Shown here in pieces: positions 59,195 through 64,000 of a stretch of 64,000 nt of DNA. Origin of the DNA: Pseudomonas putida (GTDB lineage: Bacteria > Pseudomonadota > Gammaproteobacteria > Pseudomonadales > Pseudomonadaceae); assembly GCF_002906855.1 (NCBI RefSeq), contig NZ_MINI01000048.1, positions 1,054,001 through 1,118,000 of the forward strand. Direction: 5' to 3'. The position numbers and the translations under genes were made by a program. Each line of letters starts with the position of its first letter. Positions within the stretch are counted from its first letter, which is position 1. Under the pieces are notes generated by a model, which ran no database searches, was not told the origin of the DNA, and was given only the letters and a program-made list of their open reading frames with translations.

Positions 59195-60334
59195 ATGTCC
59201 ACTGTCCTTCCCGAAGATTCCGTCGGTCTGGTTACACCGCAAATTGCCCGGTTCGATCAACCGCTGGCCCTGGCCTGCGGCCGTTCGCTGAACAGCTACG
59301 AGCTGGTCTACGAGACCTATGGCACCCTGAACGCCAGCGCAAGCAATGCCGTGCTGATCTGCCATGCCCTGTCCGGCCATCACCATGCCGCTGGCTACCA
59401 TGCCGCCACCGACCGCAAGCCGGGCTGGTGGGACAGTTGCATCGGCCCCGGCAAACCGATCGATACCAACCGCTTCTTCGTGGTCAGCCTGAACAACCTT
59501 GGCGGCTGCAATGGCAGCACTGGCCCGAGCAGCATCAACCCGGCCACCGGCAAGCCCTATGGCGCCGAGTTCCCGGTACTGACCGTGGAAGACTGGGTGC
59601 ACAGCCAGGCGCGCCTGGCAGACCGCCTGGGCATCCAGCAGTGGGCGGCCATCGTCGGTGGCAGCCTGGGCGGCATGCAGGCCCTGCAGTGGACCATGAC
59701 CTACCCCGATCGCGTGCGCCACTGCGTGGATATCGCCTCGGCACCCAAGCTGTCGGCGCAGAACATCGCCTTCAACGAAGTGGCGCGACAGGCCATCCTC
59801 ACCGACCCAGAGTTCCACGGCGGCTCGTTCCAGGACCAGGGCGTGATCCCCAAGCGCGGCCTGATGCTGGCGCGCATGGTCGGCCACATCACTTACCTGT
59901 CCGACGACTCGATGGGTGAAAAATTCGGCCGCGAGCTGAAGAGCGACAAGCTCAACTACGACTTCCACAGCGTCGAATTCCAGGTCGAGAGCTACCTGCG
60001 CTACCAGGGCGAGGAGTTCTCCGGCCGTTTCGACGCCAACACCTACCTGCTGATGACCAAGGCCCTGGACTACTTCGACCCGGCCGCAGCCAATGGCGGC
60101 GACTTGGCTGCGACCCTGGCCCACGTCAAAGCGGATTACTGCATCATGTCGTTCACCACCGACTGGCGCTTCTCGCCGGCCCGCTCGCGGGAGATCGTCA
60201 ACGCCCTGATGGCGGCCCGCAAGAACGTCTGTTATCTGGAGATCGACTCGCCTTACGGCCACGATGCCTTCCTGATCCCCACGCCTCGCTACATGCAGGG
60301 TTTCGCGAACTACATGAACCGCATCGCCATCTGA
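59195..60334 (+). CDS. metX: Homoserine O-acyltransferase MetX
   Basis: A 379-residue alpha/beta-hydrolase enzyme that acylates homoserine for methionine synthesis. The nucleophile Ser lies in AAIVGGSLGGMQALQW, the early motif is NAVLICHALSGHHHAAG, and the catalytic Asp/His are in FTTDWRFSP and DSPYGHDAFL. Pseudomonad MetX proteins mostly use succinyl-CoA; this cannot be decided from the residues read here. metW follows after 7 nt, and together they form the metXW unit. Confidence 0.95.
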   Translation: MSTVLPEDSVGLVTPQIARFDQPLALACGRSLNSYELVYETYGTLNASASNAVLICHALSGHHHAAGYHAATDRKPGWWDSCIGPGKPIDTNRFFVVSLNNLGGCNGSTGPSSINPATGKPYGAEFPVLTVEDWVHSQARLADRLGIQQWAAIVGGSLGGMQALQWTMTYPDRVRHCVDIASAPKLSAQNIAFNEVARQAILTDPEFHGGSFQDQGVIPKRGLMLARMVGHITYLSDDSMGEKFGRELKSDKLNYDFHSVEFQVESYLRYQGEEFSGRFDANTYLLMTKALDYFDPAAANGGDLAATLAHVKADYCIMSFTTDWRFSPARSREIVNALMAARKNVCYLEIDSPYGHDAFLIPTPRYMQGFANYMNRIAI

Positions 60335-60341
60335 GGACAGC

Positions 60342-60962
60342 ATGAGAGCCGATCTGGAAATCATCCACGACTGGATTCCCGCCGGCAGCCGGGTACTCGA
60401 CCTGGGCTGCGGCAGTGGCGAGCTGCTGGCTTCGCTGCGTGACCGCAAGCAGGTCACCGGCTATGGCCTGGAGATCGACGCCGACAACATCGCCGCCTGC
60501 GTGGCCAAGGGCGTCAACGTCATCGAGCAGGACCTCGACAAGGGCCTGGGCAACTTTGCCAGCAACAGCTTCGACGTGGTGATCATGACCCAGGCCCTGC
60601 AGGCCGTGGAGTACCCTGACCGCATCCTCGACGAAATGCTGCGGGTGGGCCGCCAGTGCATCATCACCTTCCCCAACTTCGGCCACTGGCGCTGCCGCTG
60701 GTACCTGGCCACCAAGGGCCGCATGCCGGTTTCGGACTTCATGCCGTACACCTGGTACAACACGCCGAACATCCACTTCTGCACCTTCGCCGACTTCGAA
60801 GAGCTGTGCCATAAGCGCCGCGCCAAGGTCCTTGACCGCCTGGCCGTCGACCACTTGCACCGTAACGGGTGGGGTGGGCGGCTTTGGCCTAATCTTCTAG
60901 GTGAAATCGGCATCTATCGCGTCAGCAGCCCGGGCCTGCAGGAGCATCAACTGGCAGTCTGA
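60342..60962 (+). CDS. metW: Methionine biosynthesis protein MetW
   Basis: A 206-residue methyltransferase-fold protein: SAM-type motif RVLDLGCGSGELLASL, FDVVIMTQALQAVEYP and TFPNFGHWRCRWYL, typical of MetW. It is needed with MetX for full acyltransferase activity in several proteobacteria. Tightly linked to metX. Confidence 0.95.
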   Translation: MRADLEIIHDWIPAGSRVLDLGCGSGELLASLRDRKQVTGYGLEIDADNIAACVAKGVNVIEQDLDKGLGNFASNSFDVVIMTQALQAVEYPDRILDEMLRVGRQCIITFPNFGHWRCRWYLATKGRMPVSDFMPYTWYNTPNIHFCTFADFEELCHKRRAKVLDRLAVDHLHRNGWGGRLWPNLLGEIGIYRVSSPGLQEHQLAV

Positions 60963-60984
60963 CGCCCACCGGAGGATTCGCACC

Positions 60985-61419
60985 ATGCGTCGCCTAGCCC
61001 TGTTCCTGATCAGCCTGTGCCTGGCCCTGCCAGTGATGGCGGCCGATGCCGCCCGACCCGAGCGCAAGGAAGTCTTCGGCGACGTGACGGTGCACTACAG
61101 CGCCTTCACCTCGAGCATGCTGCAACCGGACATCGCCGCTGCCACCGGGCTCAACCGCAGCAAGAATCAAGGCGTGCTCAATATCGCCGTGCTCAAGGCC
61201 GACAAGCCCGCCATGGCGGTGGTCAGCGGCACGGTGAAGGACCTGACCGGGCGTACCAACCCGCTGTCGTTCAAGCAGATAACCGACCAGGGTGCGGTGT
61301 ACTACATCGCCCAGTTCAAGATCGAGCAGGCCGAGACCCTGACCTTCGACCTGAATGTCGAAACCGGCGGGGTCAGCCATCAACTCAGTTTCAACCAGGA
61401 AGTGTTCCCAGGCGAATGA
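60985..61419 (+). CDS. DUF4426 periplasmic protein
   Basis: A 144-residue secreted protein with signal peptide MRRLALFLISLCLALPVMAA and a beta-rich domain (VFGDVTVHYSAFTSSMLQPDIAAATGL). Function is unknown; the family is regularly found between metW and rdgB in pseudomonads. A GGAGG-type site precedes the ATG at 60985. Its stop overlaps the rdgB start. Confidence 0.88.
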   Translation: MRRLALFLISLCLALPVMAADAARPERKEVFGDVTVHYSAFTSSMLQPDIAAATGLNRSKNQGVLNIAVLKADKPAMAVVSGTVKDLTGRTNPLSFKQITDQGAVYYIAQFKIEQAETLTFDLNVETGGVSHQLSFNQEVFPGE

Positions 61420-62012
61420 TGAATTTCCAGCAACTCGTATTGGCCAGCCACAACGCTGGCAAACTCAAGGAACTCCAGGCCATGCTCGGCCAATCCGTGC
61501 AGCTGCGCTCGATTGGTGAGTTCAGCGAGGTTGAGCCCGAAGAGACCGGCCTATCGTTCGTCGAAAACGCCATCCTCAAAGCCCGTAATGCTGCGCGCAT
61601 CTCCGGCCTGCCGGCCTTGGCCGACGATTCCGGCCTGGCCGTGGACTTCCTCGGTGGCGCGCCGGGCATCTACTCGGCGCGCTATGCCGATGGCAAGGGT
61701 GACGCGGCGAACAACGCCAAACTGCTCGAAGCCCTGAAGGACGTGCCGTCTGAACAGCGCGGCGCCCAGTTCGTCTGCGTGCTGGCCCTGGTGCGCCACG
61801 CCGATGACCCGCTGCCGATCCTTTGCGAAGGACTGTGGCACGGCAGTATCCTGTTCGAGGCCAGCGGCGAGCATGGCTTCGGCTATGACCCGCTGTTCTG
61901 GGTGCCGGAGCGCAAGTGCTCCAGCGCCGACCTCGCCCCTGTGGATAAGAACCAGCTCAGCCACCGCGCCCGCGCCATGGCCCTGCTGCGTCAACGTCTG
62001 GGCCTGGCATGA
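61416..62012 (+). CDS. rdgB: dITP/XTP pyrophosphatase RdgB
   Basis: A 198-residue house-cleaning nucleotide pyrophosphatase that removes dITP and XTP. Motifs are LVLASHNAGKLKELQAML, TGLSFVENAILKARNAA, ALADDSGLAVDFLGGAPGI and HGFGYDPLFW. An ATGATG start overlaps the previous stop; the first ATG gives the usual length. The stop overlaps the hemW start (ATGA). Confidence 0.96.
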   Translation: MMNFQQLVLASHNAGKLKELQAMLGQSVQLRSIGEFSEVEPEETGLSFVENAILKARNAARISGLPALADDSGLAVDFLGGAPGIYSARYADGKGDAANNAKLLEALKDVPSEQRGAQFVCVLALVRHADDPLPILCEGLWHGSILFEASGEHGFGYDPLFWVPERKCSSADLAPVDKNQLSHRARAMALLRQRLGLA

Positions 62013-63184
62013 TCGCAACGCTGTCCCAAGCTGGCGCGGTGGCGCTCACCAGCCTGCCGCCGCTGGCGCTGTACATCCACATCCCGTGGTGTGTACGCAA
62101 ATGCCCTTACTGCGACTTCAACTCCCACGCCGCCGGGCCTGAGCTGCCGGAAGAGGCCTACGTCGACGCCCTGTTGACCGATCTCGACCTGGAACTGGCC
62201 GCCGTGCAGGGCCGGACCTTGTCGTCGATCTTCTTCGGCGGCGGTACGCCAAGCCTGTTCAGTGCCAATGCCCTGGGGCGCCTGCTGCGTGGCGTGGAGC
62301 AACGCATCCCGTTCGCTGCGGACATCGAGATCACGCTCGAGGCCAACCCAGGTACCTTCGAGCAAGAGAAGTTCAAGGCCTACCGGCAGACCGGCATCAA
62401 TCGCCTGTCGATCGGCGTGCAGAGCTTCCAGCCGGCCAAACTGGAAGCGCTAGGGCGTATCCACAATGGCGACGAGGCGATCCGCGCTGCTGGCATGGCG
62501 CGTGCCGCCGGCTTCGACAACTTCAACATGGACCTGATGCACGGCCTGCCCGACCAGTCGCTGGACGACGCCCTCGGCGACCTGCGCCAGGCCATCGACC
62601 TGGGGCCGACCCACCTGTCGTGGTACCAGCTGACCGTCGAACCGAACACGGTGTTCTGGAACCAGCCGCCGGAGCTGCCTGAAGACGATATCCTCTGGGA
62701 CATCCAGGAGGCCGGCCAGGCACTGATGGCGGCCAACGGCTTCAAGCAGTATGAGGTTTCGGCCTATGCCCAGGCTGGCCGTGCTGCCCGGCACAACCTC
62801 AACTACTGGCGTTTTGGCGATTTCATCGGCATCGGTGCCGGGGCGCACGGCAAGCTGACCTTCGCCGATGGCCGCATCCTGCGCACCTGGAAGACCCGCC
62901 TGCCCAAGGACTACCTGAACCTGGCCAAGCCGTTCAAGGCCGGCGAGAAGCTGCTGCCGGTGGACGAGCTGCCGTTCGAGTTCCTGATGAACGCCCTGCG
63001 CCTCACCGATGGCGTAGAAGCCGAGCTGTTCACCCAGCGCACCGGGCTGCCTCTGGCACAGCTGGCCGAGGCCCGTCGCGCCGCCGAACAAAAGGGCCTT
63101 TTGCAGGTCGAACCGGATCGACTGGTGGCCACGCCGCGCGGCCAACTGTTCCTCAATGACCTGCTGCAGTATTTCTTGACCTAA
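62009..63184 (+). CDS. hemW: Haem chaperone / radical SAM protein HemW
   Basis: A 391-residue radical SAM protein with the cluster motif IPWCVRKCPYCDFNSH (C-x3-C-x2-C), FFGGGTPSLF and the HemW C-terminal domain. The length and lack of the extended N-terminus separate it from HemN, the coproporphyrinogen dehydrogenase. HemW binds and transfers haem. Coupled to rdgB by a 4-nt overlap. Confidence 0.94.
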   Translation: MIATLSQAGAVALTSLPPLALYIHIPWCVRKCPYCDFNSHAAGPELPEEAYVDALLTDLDLELAAVQGRTLSSIFFGGGTPSLFSANALGRLLRGVEQRIPFAADIEITLEANPGTFEQEKFKAYRQTGINRLSIGVQSFQPAKLEALGRIHNGDEAIRAAGMARAAGFDNFNMDLMHGLPDQSLDDALGDLRQAIDLGPTHLSWYQLTVEPNTVFWNQPPELPEDDILWDIQEAGQALMAANGFKQYEVSAYAQAGRAARHNLNYWRFGDFIGIGAGAHGKLTFADGRILRTWKTRLPKDYLNLAKPFKAGEKLLPVDELPFEFLMNALRLTDGVEAELFTQRTGLPLAQLAEARRAAEQKGLLQVEPDRLVATPRGQLFLNDLLQYFLT

Positions 63185-63193
63185 GGATGACCC

Positions 63194-63520
63194 ATGGATC
63201 TGGTACTTGATCTGCTCGCCACGGTTTCCCGCTGGAGCCGCAGCAACCTGTCAGAGATTTCCCTGGCACTGGTAGGCTGCCTGCTGGTGCTGTTCGGCAC
63301 CGATATCAAAGGCTGGGTGGACCAGCGCCTTGGTGCCCTGGCGGGCGCGCTGCGGGTGCCGGTGATGGCTGCCCTGGTGATGATCGGCAGTGGGGCGGCA
63401 CTGATCTATGCCACGCCGTGGGTGGTGAAGGGGTTGGGGCAGTTCAACAACTATGCACTCGCGCCGGTGTTGTTGGTCGTGCTGGTGTTGATTGGCGTGG
63501 TGGCTGACCGCCGCGGGTGA
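63194..63520 (+). CDS. DUF3392 membrane protein
   Basis: A 108-residue membrane protein with three predicted helices (about 20-38, 47-70, 80-103). It has family-like sequence SRWSRSNLSEISLALVGCLL and GTDIKGWVDQRLG. Function is unknown. It ends the metX-to-hemW run, 9 nt after hemW. Confidence 0.88.
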   Translation: MDLVLDLLATVSRWSRSNLSEISLALVGCLLVLFGTDIKGWVDQRLGALAGALRVPVMAALVMIGSGAALIYATPWVVKGLGQFNNYALAPVLLVVLVLIGVVADRRG

Positions 63521-63531
63521 ACCTGCTAAAA

Positions 63532-63555
63532 GCTGCCCCGGGGAACCAGGGCAGC
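63532..63555 (-). terminator. Hairpin after the DUF3392 gene / small ORF
   Basis: GCTGCCC and GGGCAGC with a 10-nt loop. On the minus strand it is followed by TTTTAGC, so it would terminate the small ORF; on the plus strand it lacks a T-tract. Confidence 0.55.
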
Positions 63556-63574
63556 CCTACCACCTGACTAGCCC

Positions 63575-63685
63575 TTACTGGGCATCGTCAAAGTGATCGC
63601 GCATGAAGTCTCGAACGGTCTTGAGCACAGTCAAGATCCGGATGAGCTTCCAGACGCGGCTCAGCGCATCAAGCAAACGCTTCAT
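63575..63685 (-). CDS. Candidate small protein, 36 residues
   Basis: A short ORF with a near-ideal ribosome site (CGGAGG, 8 nt before ATG) that begins MKRLLDALSRVWKLIRIL and ends RDHFDDAQ. The first 25 residues form a strongly amphipathic, basic helix and the tail is acidic. It is followed by a hairpin with T-tract. The frame stays open upstream for about 45 codons without an ATG, and a different 88-codon frame (to 63948) ends on its start as ATGA. No family is recognised; it could be a membrane-active peptide, a leader, or a remnant of a larger gene. Confidence 0.35.
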   Translation of the reverse strand: MKRLLDALSRVWKLIRILTVLKTVRDFMRDHFDDAQ

Positions 63686-64000
63686 ATGCCTTGGCCTCCG
63701 TGTTGGCGGGCCAATCTTCCAGCATCTAACCGGCGCTTCGATGCCTTCGAAAAACCGTGTGGCAGCTTTCGGTGAAGTGGCCAGGTCAATGGCCCTTCGA
63801 ACAATTCACCGGCACGGTTCTCAGGCCGTGTCGAAGGGGCCGGAAAGCAGAATTCTTCGTCTACCCGGCCCATCACCGAAATTATCCACACTGGAGCAAC
63901 GCGATGATACTTGGGATATGCGGTCGAAGCTGTTAACCACTCCGACACACTTGATGCTGAATATGTCTGATCATTGACCCATCGTCTCAGGCTGCCTATG

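Larger units (their letters stand above)
63521..64000. other. Terminal 480 bp without a firm gene
   Basis: It contains a hairpin at 63532-63555 and one candidate small ORF on the minus strand. The remaining 300 bp show no family motif, and codon pattern is weak in all frames. Confidence 0.5.

Noticed and set aside
62009..63184. Oxygen-independent coproporphyrinogen III oxidase (HemN)
   Set aside because: Length of 391 residues and the HemW-type organisation argue against HemN, which is about 460 residues with a longer N-terminus.
63682..63948. 88-codon frame on the minus strand in the terminal gap
   Set aside because: Its stop overlaps the small ORF start as ATGA, but composition, lack of a ribosome site and lack of any motif make it unconvincing as a gene; noted only as context.

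Overview
The window is a contiguous stretch of chromosome from a GC-rich gammaproteobacterium. Gene content, gene order and REP-type palindromes (a GCGGG-type core with flanks such as CTCCTACAG) fit the Pseudomonas putida group. This assignment rests on remembered gene order (ntrC-trmL-secB-grxC-yibN-gpmI-envC-ctpA, betT/betIBA, gltBD-damX-aroBK-pil-ponA, pilT-yggS-proC-yggT-metXW-rdgB-hemW), not on a search. Most of the window is core housekeeping DNA. No rRNA, tRNA, CRISPR array, prophage or IS element was seen.

Layout. 1-8.7 kb: 3' part of ntrC; a sigma-54-driven RNA made of three 60-nt hairpin modules (NrsZ-like); trmL, secB, grxC, yibN; then gpmI-envC-ctpA-yibQ, an order also known from enterobacteria. 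8.8-20.5 kb: osmoadaptation genes, with a betaine/choline carrier divergent from betI-betB-betA (choline to glycine betaine), followed by an NhaP2-type K+/H+ antiporter and a large MscK-type mechanosensitive channel. 20.5-28 kb: selO, trxC, an orphan ParA, a LysR/MFS divergent pair, a short accessory patch (small hypothetical, cytochrome b561, and a tiny secreted protein that looks like an LPMO N-terminus joined to a chitin-binding module), then hemE. 28-41.5 kb, all on the minus strand: gltB-gltD, damX, aroB, aroK and a compact Hof/Com-like secretin operon (pilM, pilN, a pilO-pilP fusion, a short pilQ). 41.6-44.5 kb: a complete group II intron with an intact reverse transcriptase/maturase/HNH protein, inserted about 10 nt downstream of the -10 box of ponA. 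44.5-55.8 kb: ponA, maeB, a thermonuclease-like protein, rpmE, priA, argS, an FtsN-like SPOR protein, a TM2 protein and an NlpC/P60 hydrolase. 55.8-63.5 kb: a PilT-like ATPase divergent from yggS-proC-yggT, then metX-metW-DUF4426-rdgB-hemW-DUF3392 as a tightly packed operon. The last 480 bp hold at most a candidate 36-codon small ORF on the minus strand.

How the parts work together. NtrC and the adjacent sigma-54-dependent RNA form a nitrogen-responsive unit, and gltBD supplies glutamate. BetT/BetIBA, NhaP2 and MscK cover accumulation and release of osmolytes and K+. Envelope functions recur: EnvC/CtpA/DamX/PonA/SPOR/NlpC for peptidoglycan and division, and the pilMNOPQ-like genes for a secretin. 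The most notable items are the three-module sRNA, the group II intron sitting in the ponA promoter/leader, the PilO-PilP fusion in a Hof-sized operon, the LPMO-like mini-protein next to cytochrome b561, and the rpmE terminator lying inside the signal-peptide codons of the next gene.
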